From the NCBI RefSeq assembly GCF_039555335.1, contig NC_092635.1:47636052-47700051 (forward strand): a stretch of DNA of 64,000 nt. Reading direction: 5' to 3'. This DNA is from Amphiura filiformis. Lineage: Eukaryota > Echinodermata > Ophiuroidea > Amphilepidida > Amphiuridae. Made by a program: the position numbers and the translations under genes. Of this stretch, positions 31,210-41,939 are shown piece after piece; positions within the stretch are counted from its first letter, which is position 1; the number at the start of each line of letters is the position of its first letter. The notes under the pieces are model-generated. The model was not told the origin of the DNA. It saw nothing but the letters and a program-made list of their open reading frames with translations, and ran no database searches.

Positions 31210-31279
31210 ATCCCACCCGGGAATTAAACCCAGGACCTCTGTTTACGAGACCAGCGCCTTAACCACTTGGCCACGGGAC
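31210..31279 (-). repeat. tRNA-Thr-like pseudogene or SINE head
   Basis: On the minus strand it reads TCCCGTGGCCAAGTGGTTAAGGCG, a loop CTCGTAA (anticodon CGT) and T-arm CTGGGTTTAATTCCCGG. The acceptor pairs TCCCGT/GTGGGA. The anticodon stem has two mismatches (CTGGT against ACAGA) and the B box is GGTTTAATTCC, so it is unlikely to be a working tRNA. Confidence 0.5.
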
Positions 31280-31796
31280 TGAGCTTCATGATTAGGCAGA
31301 CTGTGAATTCAACCTATAAGCAGTCACTCAACCTAGCCTTCTTCGTGCAAGTCATCCCATAGTGCTTGAACAAGCGTAGATAGAGACGTCCACACTAGAG
31401 AGGAACTAGAGAGCGCCGCATCCTCGTGAGAAAGTGGAACAAAATTGATCAAGAAGAAATAAAACACCTCGTCAGAAGCATGCGACATCGCATATAACAG
31501 CGTTTTCGAACAGTGATGAAGGACACACTAAGTATTGAAGGATAAACTGATGCGTTTGACGTGACTGAGAGCAAAGAATGAATCCATGAAAATAAGAGTA
31601 GCATGAGATTGAAATAAACAAATGAGTGACGAAAATGTTTCTGTTTCTGTTCATAGTGTAAATCTTTCCTGGAAATATGCTGTTTATTTATTAATTCAAA
31701 TTTATTGTCCCCAAATATTTTTAACATCACCAATCATCATCTTTTATTAGATTTAGAATGGATGCTAGATTTTTTTACGTCAGAAGTTCATAAAAG

Positions 31797-31807
31797 TGTC
31801 TTTATTA
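31797..31807. repeat. Direct repeat bordering the tRNA array, left
   Basis: TGTCTTTATTA here recurs at 36513-36523, immediately outside the array. Possible target-site duplication; the last few bases on the right overlap the unit end (cctgt), so the certain part is CTTTATTA. Confidence 0.6.
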
Positions 31808-31964
31808 AGTAAGCCTCTTCCTCTGTTTGTATGATTATATTAGGCTGGCGGGTAAGCATCATTAATTGATCTCGTACACTGGTGTGTAATGTGTTGTTTG
31901 TACTGTTCACCCTTGACTGCTCATATCCATAAGTACCAGACTTGAGTCCTGTTTATCAGGGACA

Positions 31965-32036
31965 GTCTGTGTAGCTCAGTGGTTAGAGCGCTCGCCCGAC
32001 AAGCGAGAGGTCTGGGGTTCAAGTCCCCGCACAGGC
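31965..32036 (+). tRNA. tRNA-like gene, anticodon GAC, array copy 1
   Basis: The 72-nt cloverleaf: acceptor GTCTGTG/CACAGGC (one U-G pair), D stem GCTC/GAGC, anticodon stem CTCGC/GCGAG with loop CCGACAA, variable AGGTC, T stem TGGGG/CCCCG with TTCAAGT. Position 33 is C, not the near-universal U, and the anticodon GAC would read valine GUC/GUU, which eukaryotes normally read with an AAC tRNA. The B box GGTTCAAGTCC and A box TAGCTCAGTGG fit Pol III. A T6 terminator lies at 32051-32056. The discriminator is A and CCA is not encoded. The body (GCGCTCGC...GCGAGAGG) resembles eukaryotic tRNA-Ala, but there is no G3:U70. Could be a functional odd tRNA, a tRNA-derived small RNA source, or a SINE-like element. 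Confidence 0.75.
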
Positions 32037-32401
32037 AGGTATGTCCGGAGTTTTTTCTCTGATGTATCTGCCTATGCATGTTATGTTTCCATTTGTAAAT
32101 TCATGTTTAAATGTGCTAGTGTGCGATGCGTAATTCTTCTTTCCCCTGTATATTGATATATTAAGAATAACGATTAAGCATCAATAATTTGATCTCGTGC
32201 GCTAGTTGTAATGTTTGAATGTTTCCATGTTCCAGTGTATGATGCGTAAGCCTCTTCCTCTGTTTGTATGATTATATTAGGCTGGCGGGTAAGCATCATT
32301 AATTGATCTCGTACACTGGTGTGTAATGTGTTGTTTGTACTGTTCACCCTTGACTGCTCATATCCATAAGTACCAGACTTGAGTCCTGTTTATCAGGGAC
32401 A

Positions 32402-32473
32402 GTCTGTGTAGCTCAGTGGTTAGAGCGCTCGCCCGACAAGCGAGAGGTCTGGGGTTCAAGTCCCCGCACAGGC
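32402..32473 (+). tRNA. tRNA-like gene, GAC, array copy 2
   Basis: Identical to copy 1 over all 72 nt. T6 terminator 14 nt downstream. The 3' spacer of this unit carries a variant 'ttgttctttgtcttgta' in place of 'ttcttctttcccctgta'. Confidence 0.75.
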
Positions 32474-32838
32474 AGGTATGTCCGGAGTTTTTTCTCTGAT
32501 GTATCTGCCTATGCATGTTATGTTTCCATTTGTAAATTCATGTTTAAATGTGCTAGTGTGCGATGCGTAATTGTTCTTTGTCTTGTATATTGATATATTA
32601 AGAATAACGATTAAGCATCAATAATTTGATCTCGTGCGCTAGTTGTAATGTTTGAATGTTTCCATGTTCCAGTGTATGATGCGTAAGCCTCTTCCTCTGT
32701 TTGTATGATTATATTAGGCTGGCGGGTAAGCATCATTAATTGATCTCGTACACTGGTGTGTAATGTGTTGTTTGTACTGTTCACCCTTGACTGCTCATAT
32801 CCATAAGTACCAGACTTGAGTCCTGTTTATCAGGGACA

Positions 32839-32910
32839 GTCTGTGTAGCTCAGTGGTTAGAGCGCTCGCCCGACAAGCGAGAGGTCTGGGGTTCAAGTCC
32901 CCGCACAGGC
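32839..32910 (+). tRNA. tRNA-like gene, GAC, array copy 3
   Basis: Identical to copy 1. T6 terminator. The spacer has 'ctttccctg' (one C fewer). Confidence 0.75.
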
Positions 32911-33274
32911 AGGTATGTCCGGAGTTTTTTCTCTGATGTATCTGCCTATGCATGTTATGTTTCCATTTGTAAATTCATGTTTAAATGTGCTAGTGTGCGA
33001 TGCGTAATTCTTCTTTCCCTGTATATTGATATATTAAGAATAACGATTAAGCATCAATAATTTGATCTCGTGCGCTAGTTGTAATGTTTGAATGTTTCCA
33101 TGTTCCAGTGTATGATGCGTAAGCCTCTTCCTCTGTTTGTATGATTATATTAGGCTGGCGGGTAAGCATCATTAATTGATCTCGTACACTGGTGTGTAAT
33201 GTGTTGTTTGTACTGTTCACCCTTGACTGCTCATATCCATAAGTACCAGACTTGAGTCCTGTTTATCAGGGACA

Positions 33275-33346
33275 GTCTGTGTAGCTCAGTGGTTAGAGCG
33301 CTCGCCCGACAAGCGAGAGGTCTGGGGTTCAAGTCCCCGCACAGGC
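33275..33346 (+). tRNA. tRNA-like gene, GAC, array copy 4
   Basis: Identical to copy 1. T6 terminator. Confidence 0.75.
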
Positions 33347-33711
33347 AGGTATGTCCGGAGTTTTTTCTCTGATGTATCTGCCTATGCATGTTATGTTTCC
33401 ATTTGTAAATTCATGTTTAAATGTGCTAGTGTGCGATGCGTAATTCTTCTTTCCCCTGTATATTGATATATTAAGAATAACGATTAAGCATCAATAATTT
33501 GATCTCGTGCGCTAGTTGTAATGTTTGAATGTTTCCATGTTCCAGTGTATGATGCGTAAGCCTCTTCCTCTGTTTGTATGATTATATTAGGCTGGCGGGT
33601 AAGCATCATTAATTGATCTCGTACACTGGTGTGTAATGTGTTGTTTGTACTGTTCACCCTTGACTGCTCATATCCATAAGTACCAGACTTGAGTCCTGTT
33701 TATCAGGGACA

Positions 33712-33783
33712 GTCTGTGTAGCTCAGTGGTTAGAGCGCTCGCCCGACAAGCGAGAGGTCTGGGGTTCAAGTCCCCGCACAGGC
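33712..33783 (+). tRNA. tRNA-like gene, GAC, array copy 5
   Basis: Identical to copy 1. The terminator is T5 (33798-33802), the shortest in the array. Confidence 0.75.
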
Positions 33784-34147
33784 AGGTATGTCCGGAGTTT
33801 TTCTCTGATGTATCTGCCTATGCATGTTATGTTTCCATTTGTAAATTCATGTTTAAATGTGCTAGTGTGCGATGCGTAATTCTTCTTTCCTCTGTATATT
33901 GATATATTAAGAATAACGATTAAGCATCAATAATTTGATCTCGTGCGCTAGTTGTAATGTTTGAATGTTTCCATGTTCCAGTGTATGATGCGTAAGCCTC
34001 TTCCTCTGTTTGTATGATTATATTAGGCTGGCGGGTAAGCATCATTAATTGATCTCGTACACTGGTGTGTAATGTGTTGTTTGTACTGTTCACCCTTGAC
34101 TGCTCATATCCATAAGTACCAGACTTGAGTCCTGTTTATCAGGGACA

Positions 34148-34219
34148 GTCTGTGTAGCTCAGTGGTTAGAGCGCTCGCCCGACAAGCGAGAGGTCTGGGG
34201 TTCAAGTCCCCGCACAGGC
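34148..34219 (+). tRNA. tRNA-like gene, GAC, array copy 6
   Basis: Identical to copy 1. T6 terminator. Confidence 0.75.
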
Positions 34220-34583
34220 AGGTATGTCCGGAGTTTTTTCTCTGATGTATCTGCCTATGCATGTTATGTTTCCATTTGTAAATTCATGTTTAAATGTGCT
34301 AGTGTGCGATGCGTAATTCTTCTTTCCCTGTATATTGATATATTAAGAATAACGATTAAGCATCAATAATTTGATCTCGTGCGCTAGTTGTAATGTTTGA
34401 ATGTTTCCATGTTCCAGTGTATGATGCGTAAGCCTCTTCCTCTGTTTGTATGATTATATTAGGCTGGCGGGTAAGCATCATTAATTGATCTCGTACACTG
34501 GTGTGTAATGTGTTGTTTGTACTGTTCACCCTTGACTGCTCATATCCATAAGTACCAGACTTGAGTCCTGTTTATCAGGGACA

Positions 34584-34655
34584 GTCTGTGTAGCTCAGTG
34601 GTTAGAGCGCTCGCCCGACAAGCGAGAGGTCTGGGGTTCAAGTCCCCGCACAGGC
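34584..34655 (+). tRNA. tRNA-like gene, GAC, array copy 7
   Basis: Identical to copy 1. T6 terminator. Confidence 0.75.
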
Positions 34656-35019
34656 AGGTATGTCCGGAGTTTTTTCTCTGATGTATCTGCCTATGCATGT
34701 TATGTTTCCATTTGTAAATTCATGTTTAAATGTGCTAGTGTGCGATGCGTAATTCTTCTTTCCCTGTATATTGATATATTAAGAATAACGATTAAGCATC
34801 AATAATTTGATCTCGTGCGCTAGTTGTAATGTTTGAATGTTTCCATGTTCCAGTGTATGATGCGTAAGCCTCTTCCTCTGTTTGTATGATTATATTAGGC
34901 TGGCGGGTAAGCATCATTAATTGATCTCGTACACTGGTGTGTAATGTGTTGTTTGTACTGTTCACCCTTGACTGCTCATATCCATAAGTACCAGACTTGA
35001 GTCCTGTTTATCAGGGACA

Positions 35020-35091
35020 GTCTGTGTAGCTCAGTGGTTAGAGCGCTCGCCCGACAAGCGAGAGGTCTGGGGTTCAAGTCCCCGCACAGGC
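35020..35091 (+). tRNA. tRNA-like gene, GAC, array copy 8
   Basis: Identical to copy 1. T6 terminator. The spacer has 'cttcttgcccctg'. Confidence 0.75.
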
Positions 35092-35456
35092 AGGTATGTC
35101 CGGAGTTTTTTCTCTGATGTATCTGCCTATGCATGTTATGTTTCCATTTGTAAATTCATGTTTAAATGTGCTAGTGTGCGATGCGTAATTCTTCTTGCCC
35201 CTGTATATTGATATATTAAGAATAACGATTAAGCATCAATAATTTGATCTCGTGCGCTAGTTGTAATGTTTGAATGTTTCCATGTTCCAGTGTATGATGC
35301 GTAAGCCTCTTCCTCTGTTTGTATGATTATATTAGGCTGGCGGGTAAGCATCATTAATTGATCTCGTACACTGGTGTGTAATGTGTTGTTTGTACTGTTC
35401 ACCCTTGACTGCTCATATCCATAAGTACCAGACTTGAGTCCTGTTTATCAGGGACA

Positions 35457-35528
35457 GTCTGTGTAGCTCAGTGGTTAGAGCGCTCGCCCGACAAGCGAGA
35501 GGTCTGGGGTTCAAGTCCCCGCACAGGC
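35457..35528 (+). tRNA. tRNA-like gene, GAC, array copy 9
   Basis: Identical to copy 1. T6 terminator. Confidence 0.75.
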
Positions 35529-35892
35529 AGGTATGTCCGGAGTTTTTTCTCTGATGTATCTGCCTATGCATGTTATGTTTCCATTTGTAAATTCATGTTT
35601 AAATGTGCTAGTGTGCGATGCGTAATTCTTCTTTCCCTGTATATTGATATATTAAGAATAACGATTAAGCATCAATAATTTGATCTCGTGCGCTAGTTGT
35701 AATGTTTGAATGTTTCCATGTTCCAGTGTATGATGCGTAAGCCTCTTCCTCTGTTTGTATGATTATATTAGGCTGGCGGGTAAGCATCATTAATTGATCT
35801 CGTACACTGGTGTGTAATGTGTTGTTTGTACTGTTCACCCTTGACTGCTCATATCCATAAGTACCAGACTTGAGTCCTGTTTATCAGGGACA

Positions 35893-35964
35893 GTCTGTGT
35901 AGCTCAGTGGTTAGAGCGCTCGCCCGACAAGCGAGAGGTCTGGGGTTCAAGTCCCCGCACAGGC
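35893..35964 (+). tRNA. tRNA-like gene, GAC, array copy 10
   Basis: Identical to copy 1. The terminator is T7 (35979-35985), and the following text is 'ctctggtatatctg' instead of 'ctctgatgtatctg'. Confidence 0.75.
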
Positions 35965-36330
35965 AGGTATGTCCGGAGTTTTTTTCTCTGGTATATCTGC
36001 CTATGCATGTTATGTTTCCATTTGTAAATTCATGTTTAAATGTGCTAGTGTGCGATGCGTAATTCTTCTTTCCCCTGTATATTGATATATTAAGAATAAC
36101 GATTAAGCATCAATAATTTGATCTCGTGCGCTAGTTGTAATGTTTGAATGTTTCCATGTTCCAGTGTATGATGCGTAAGCCTCTTCCTCTGTTTGTATGA
36201 TTATATTAGGCTGGCGGGTAAGCATCATTAATTGATCTCGTACACTGGTGTGTAATGTGTTGTTTGTACTGTCCACCCTTGACTGCTCATATCCATAAGT
36301 ACCAGACTTGAGTCCTGTTTATCAGGGACA

Positions 36331-36402
36331 GTCTGTGTAGCTCAGTGGTTAGAGCGCTCGCCCGACAAGCGAGAGGTCTGGGGTTCAAGTCCCCGCACAG
36401 GC
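36331..36402 (+). tRNA. tRNA-like gene, GAC, array copy 11
   Basis: Identical to copy 1. T6 terminator. Last copy; the unit is cut off at 36515 after 'ttcccctgt'. Its upstream spacer has 'tgtccaccc' instead of 'tgttcaccc'. Confidence 0.75.
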
Positions 36403-36512
36403 AGGTATGTCCGGAGTTTTTTCTCTGATGTATCTGCCTATGCATGTTATGTTTCCATTTGTAAATTCATGTTTAAATGTGCTAGTGTGCGATGCGTAAT
36501 TCTTCTTTCCCC

Positions 36513-36523
36513 TGTCTTTATTA
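36513..36523. repeat. Direct repeat bordering the tRNA array, right
   Basis: TGTCTTTATTA, matching 31797-31807. Confidence 0.6.
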
Positions 36524-37489
36524 TATAAAACACAATGCTTTCATATTTAAAATTTACAACTGAAAAGAACTGAAATGAAAAAAAAGTTTAAGAGGTTTCT
36601 GAGTATCAAGATATCTTTGATTTTTTTTTTTTTTGCTATTTTTGTTAAAAAAAAAGAGCCAGAAAAACAAACCAGAAACAATTTACAATCAGCAGTTCAG
36701 GCTAATGATTTTCCCCTAACCCGTCTGCGTTTAGATTTTCGGCCGCGTTTGAGATGCCAAAATCCCTATCTACTAGGGAGGGTTATGCGATGGCTATTTA
36801 ACAAGCACATTCAAAGCCTGATTTTATGGAAACGTAATATTAATAGTTTTCACTTTTCTTTTTTACTACTTCACATCCTGATGACTTTCCAAGCCTTTTC
36901 AAAGCTTAAGTGAAATACATTTAAAAAAAAAGAAAGAAAACAAATCTTCCAAAAAATATTGCAAACGGAAATAAATTGTTTTAAAAATCCTTCACCTCTG
37001 CTCCAATTTTGAAACTTGGTCCCACTTTAAAAATCGACATCAAATGACATTAAATTCAAACAACCAATATAGGGTAGTTTGAATTTTAAAAATTTTGGAT
37101 TTGCTGTATTATCAAGAAAAAACAATGCTTATAGGCATACTTGTTATACATTTTCAATTATTAATCATCAAATTAATATTATCATAGGCGCTATAAAATA
37201 AAACATGAAAGAACAAGCAAATGAAAGAATTAAACGAATAAACGAGTTGAATGTTATCAGCATCTCCTCTGCAAACTCTGGCCCGCATTCTCCACAAATT
37301 AGATTGAATGTTTATACATGACACTTCTGGATACAGAATGCAAATGTTTTCAGCGGATAATGATAAATATCAGTAATTACCTTTTCCGAATTGCGCCAAG
37401 TTCCAAAAAGGGAGAAGAAAGATTGATTTCACATGTACAAGTACGTATATTCTATGTTCGTTTATATTTCATCAAGTTTAAGGACACGG
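36524..37489. other. No supported gene
   Basis: AT-rich. A 112-codon plus-strand frame (36575-36913) is lysine/phenylalanine-rich because of A and T runs and has no recognisable domain. Confidence 0.45.
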
Positions 37490-37745
37490 TACACACGATG
37501 TAATGTTGGTCGAAACAGCCAAAAATAGTTCATTCCACAAATTATATACCTTAAAAACTTGCTTTCAGCCCTCTTTGCAACATAACTCAAGAACCACATG
37601 ACCTACAAAAGTATAACTGTGATATTTGAATTCTTCTACACACTCGCTATGAACTGATCAATCCAATTTTTGTCAAAGCTCACTACCATTCGCAAGATGC
37701 TGTTAACTACCAAATCGCAACAGTTTAAAATAGTTGCTAACCTTA
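37490..37745. repeat. Dispersed repeat family R1, copy 3
   Basis: It shares 'aatgttggtcgaaacagcc', 'aaccacatgacctacaaaagtat', 'gatcaatccaatttttgtcaaagctcacta' and 'ctaccaaatcgcaacagttt' with 13395-13805 and 27570-27745. Confidence 0.7.
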
Positions 37746-39000
37746 ATTCGTGCAAAGCAGCAAATGCACATGCCATAGTTCAAATTTCATCACCATGATC
37801 ACAAATTTTAAAACGAACATTTGATGGATATGAATAACACTTAAATTGCAAATGAATATTAAACATTTCAAAATAATGCAATTTGCACTTACCGTAACCA
37901 AGGGTTGAGTCGATTCAATGCTTCGTCGAAACCAAAAACGTTTGATCTGTTATAGCTGGTTGTGTTGATAGCTTCAAGTGACTGATTTTACTGAAATGCA
38001 GTGATATTTATGCAGAAATGAAGCCGACAATTATAATCACATTTTCGACAGCACTTCATTTTTGACCAATAAGATTGGTCGTTCTTTCCCAACAAAAAGT
38101 CTACAAGGAACAAATCACAGTATTGGTCGGGGTTCCACCATTTATTTGGAGAGACGCACACTGCAATCTACGTGGCACACTTCGGACGAGTTCATTTTTC
38201 TTACGGGTTGATGCATGATTTGCTTGTATTTGCAACATTTTGAGGAACAATGTTCATGTTATAAAAATAGCAAATGGAATTTTGTTCTCGTGTATGAAAT
38301 ATGATAATAAATGCGTATCACTTGTTGCCCGAAAAATTGTACTGAGATTTGTCGAATGATCGTACTTGATGCGCACTCCCCTCCGCGGGGGCTCGTGCAT
38401 TAGACGCATCTCACTACGCGTGCATTATTTTGTACACTTTCAAATCCAAAAAGTGAAACTCATTAACTAAACTCACGAATAAACAAGAAACAAAATATTA
38501 TATTAAACAGAAAAAAGAAGAAGTGTATTCCTGCTTAAAGCCCTATTGTAACATTTGGTGAGGAGGACGCCCTCATATTTGTCAAATTCTGTTTTTGACA
38601 CGATTGTAATGTACTTTATTATACTAACATACCCTGCAACAATCAAGACTTTAGGTGTCTAAATTTTGTCTAAATTAAATAGGGCGCAGGAACCGTCGTT
38701 TAATTAATACACAATAATTAATAATTATTCGAACGTATACGCGATGTTCATAACACGTACGTGGCATGTGGGACGGTCATAGACACATCAAAGGACCGTG
38801 CCGTATCACGACTGACGGATTGGCACGCATTGGCGACATTGGCGCTGATAGTAAATTCCAATTTTCCTTGTTTTACCTCACTTGTTCGGCTCAATATAAA
38901 AAGGGGATAAATATATCTGACAGTAAAAGCTATGATTTTATGGCAAAGAAAAACTAATCCGTTTTTTTAAGGAAAATAACAATAAAATTATGGCTTTTTT
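37746..39000. other. No supported gene
   Basis: A minus-strand stretch at ~37898-37990 between a possible acceptor and a strong donor (CG|GTAAGT) is open in one frame but has no family signature and an in-frame stop at its start. A short hairpin, CTCCCCTCCGCGGGGGCTC, lies near 38379. Confidence 0.4.
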
Positions 39001-39004
39001 AATT

Positions 39005-39560
39005 AAGGTCAAACTCAAACAGTACCAGCTGACCAGCAGGGGAGCTTAGGATGGATCTAAAAAGATTTAAAAATGTGTACACAACAAAGGAAAGTACATT
39101 TAAAAACAGTTTAATTAGGCAACAAAATGCAAACTCAAACAGTACCAACTGACCTAGTCATCGAAAGTCCCGTCGAAAGTATGAAAGTATGATCAATAAA
39201 ATGCTATTAAGATAAGTAAAACCAGATGGCACACTATTGTTTGAACTAAATAGAGCATAAAGTATGTCAGAAATGGCAAGGGTGAGGCAGAATAGTGATT
39301 TGTTTTCTGCAACACATGTCAACCAGCCAGTTCGTTTTCAAAACACATTTTAGAGCCCGACTAAAAAAAGTTACGGATTACTTACTTGGTATTTATGCCG
39401 AAGCTTTTAATTGAAAATTTGTTAGACGATAAAGTTACGGCACCGTGGACTGGTTCCCAATTTATCATCTGTTATGCGATCTCACTTGTTTACATCTGGA
39501 GAACCCTCTAAATACCTCTCCGCATAGCGGTGAGCATTGGAAACTTAAAGACCCCTTCAG
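39005..39560. repeat. Rearranged relatives of the 42-kb repeat
   Basis: 39213-39415 matches 42348-42556 in direct orientation ('accagatggcacactattgt', 'gtcaaccag.cagtt', 'acttacttggtatttatgc'). 39425-39555 matches the complement of 42118-42250. 'caaactcaaacagtacca' also recurs at 39010 and 39127. Confidence 0.65.
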
Positions 39561-39850
39561 TGATCTCAGCGCAAGTGTAAAAGTGTATTTTTGAAATGAA
39601 AAATTTGGCAAACAACGAAGAAAACAGCAGTATTGACGAAGTTGAAGTCCCATACATGTAGCTAATTTATATACTGACAGTATATAAATTACAGATTGCA
39701 TTTAAATGCCTTGTTCTGTTTTAAATACACGGCTTTCGGCCGAACCACTAGCAAGCTATGTTAGCACATCTATGACAATGACAAAGGTATCAAAATCTGA
39801 ATTTTGATGATTTCTAGGATCGTTTGGATGAGCAAATCATCAGTATACTA
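39561..39850. other. No recognisable feature
   Basis: Nothing identifiable. Confidence 0.4.
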
Positions 39851-39854
39851 TTTA

Positions 39855-40040
39855 GAGAATAAACGATAGGAATTTTTATTTTGCCTATCCTCTACCGTAT
39901 GATAGACGACAGGCAGGTCCAATATTTTGAGTAGTGGAAGCCGGCGCAGCCGGTATCCACTACGATAAAAATATTGGACCTGCCTGTCGTCTATCATAGG
40001 TAGAGGATAGGCAAAATAAAAATTCCTATCGTTTATTCTC
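39855..40040. mobile_element. Nearly perfect 186-bp palindrome
   Basis: The arms begin GAGAATAAACGATAGGAATT and match over ~76 bp with a single-base indel (ctaccgtatg against ctacctatg). The centre is 'gtagtgg..gccggcgcagccgg..ccactac'. A further inverted pair, CATTCTTAGTCAGT (40040-40053) and ACTGACTAAGAATG (40363-40376), brackets the CpG-rich sequence to its right. Low divergence implies youth or gene conversion between arms. Confidence 0.9.
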
Positions 40041-40054
40041 ATTCTTAGTCAGTT

Positions 40055-40362
40055 AAATATTATTTTAATAACTGTAAACAATTTTTTTAAAGCAAAAACT
40101 AAGTTACCGTCATAAAAACTCCCTCATTATAAAATGAACGAAACTTGTTTACAACTTCACGTATTCTGTTGCGCGTACTGCTAGCGCGTCGCGTATTCCG
40201 CACTAGTCTACGCATTACAGCGCAATACATACGCGCACCTCTACAAGCGTGTAAGGCATTATCAAGACGCATGATGACGTGGGGTCGTCTACGGCCTGAT
40301 AAACGGCACCCGAAATCTTGCGATTGTCCAATCAAAAATGTGTCTACAAACTAGACCACTTC
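40055..40362. other. CpG-rich stretch inside an outer inverted repeat
   Basis: Frequent CG dinucleotides (gcgcgtcgcgtattccgc, atacgcgcacc). Shadow frames on both strands have no family signature. It resembles the CpG-rich stretch at 5575-5650 in context, next to palindromic elements. Confidence 0.4.
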
Positions 40363-40380
40363 CACTGACTAAGAATGATG

Positions 40381-41935
40381 TATCCGATGTTTCTTGCTAA
40401 TGTCTCGTTGATAACATTGCATCTGATTTGCCTAAAAAATGCCACATGACGAGCTGTTGACAGCACAGAACTGTCCAATTGCCCTGATTGCCTAATACCA
40501 AGATGTCCAAATGGATTTTATGTTGCATCGCCTGTCATTGATGGAAAAGACATATTTGAAGATAGCAAACAAATTCGTCAAAACAAGAACCTGGACACAA
40601 GAGCATTGAAACCTTTATTGTTATTAAGTAATTCTTAATTGAAATAGTTGCACCTGCTTGAACAATTTTTAACTTTCCTTAACAACTGGTACCATTTCAA
40701 ACAAATTTAATAATTGAAGGGGTGGGTGTAATATAGTCCTAACCCCACCTTTTTTTCAACTGACTTGTTACTGGTGTCAAAACAGTTGGTAAAGCTGGTG
40801 TTTAGTTAATTCTCAACAAAAATCATCTGATCATTGCGCTTATCAACACTATGTGTTATATAATCAGGAATATGAATGATTATCTAAGATATAGCATGTA
40901 CAATCAGGTTTCAGTGCAGTTTCCCAGATCATCTAGAAACACTGAAAGCTGGAATCACTGAGAACATGTTTTTTACATCCCAAACCTTTAGATTTGTCAT
41001 TTTCTTATAAGAAATATCCAATTTATTTAGGGTTTCCAGGGTCTAGAAAGAAGGTACAAAAACAACAATATTAGTACATGATCTATTGTGCAACATAGTG
41101 TTAACCCTCAAACTACAAGTGACTGGTTTCAAATTAATAATTACACAAATAATTCCAGCAACTCACATTATCTGTTGCAAAACTCATGTACTTTATGCTG
41201 CTGTACTTAATGCATCTGATTTCACAACCATGTGGTCCAAAACTGGGTTCTCTTAAAACCAGTAACATGTGTTTTTGGAGGGTTTGACTATTTTACACCA
41301 TCCCCTTCAATTTTCAAATGGAATTGTTTGTGAAGTGCAGTATGCCCCTCACCACACTTATGTATCCCCACTTTTTCTTCTTTATCACACATTTAATAAT
41401 CCCTGAAATCCACACTCCCTGTGTTCATGTCTTCTTCATTTGAAATTCACACTCAATGTGTGGAAGTTCATGTCTTATTTAAGTTCATGTCTTCTTTGGA
41501 GTGTGTCTGGATTTCAACTGTAATAGCCAGCCTGTTAAGGGCTCGGAGGCACACCTTTCAATGGCCTTCGCACAATATTTTTGGGGACCTCAGAGCACAT
41601 GCAGCCAAAAGCTAGTGCTTTATATTAACGGTTTTTTAGGACAGATGTTTCAAATGGAGAAATCAATATATCAAATGTTCAGTAGATCTGGAAAATATTT
41701 TCTGCCATGTTGGCAGAGTTGTAACCCGCACGTTCTGTTCCGTTTCCATGGCAACGGTTATGCTATCAAAGCACGGTCATGTTTTCCCCAAAAATGATAC
41801 CTTTTAACTAGCTATTCAAGTTCTTTTAAACTAAATGGAGTAGAAAAAAACTTCATATCTGGTGTGCAGATCACATGACACATGGATATTTAATATCTAT
41901 GAACAAAATCGTCATTAAAAATCATTTACATCGAA
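40381..41935. other. No supported gene
   Basis: AT-rich single-copy-looking DNA. 'aagttcatgtctt' occurs twice near 41466 and 41480. Frames at 41421-41797 show no family signature. Confidence 0.45.
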
Positions 41936-41939
41936 GTGT

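Larger units (their letters stand above)
31809..36515. repeat. Tandem array of ~437-bp units each with a tRNA-like gene
   Basis: About 10.8 units in head-to-tail order with periods of 436-438 bp. Units differ by one to three bases, mostly homopolymer length (cttctttcccctg / cttctttccctg; T5 to T7 after the tRNA). Each unit also holds two diverged ~110-bp halves that share 'gatgcgtaa', 'aagcatca', 'ttgatctcgt' and 'tgtaatgt', so the unit itself arose by an older duplication. The array starts and stops within a unit. Near-identity implies recent amplification or strong homogenisation (or assembly collapse/expansion). Confidence 0.95.

Noticed and set aside
31210..31279. Functional tRNA-Thr gene
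   Set aside because: Two mismatches in the anticodon stem and a degraded B box; more likely a SINE head or pseudogene.
31809..36515. CRISPR-like array
   Set aside because: The units are ~437 bp and wholly identical, with no variable spacers; it is a tandem repeat with tRNA genes in animal DNA.
36575..36913. 112-codon frame after the tRNA array
   Set aside because: The start is made of A and T homopolymers translating as poly-Lys/Phe; no domain.
37895..37995. Coding exon on the minus strand
   Set aside because: A strong donor and a modest acceptor exist, but the only open frame has a stop at its start unless an internal AG is used, and the peptide has no family match.
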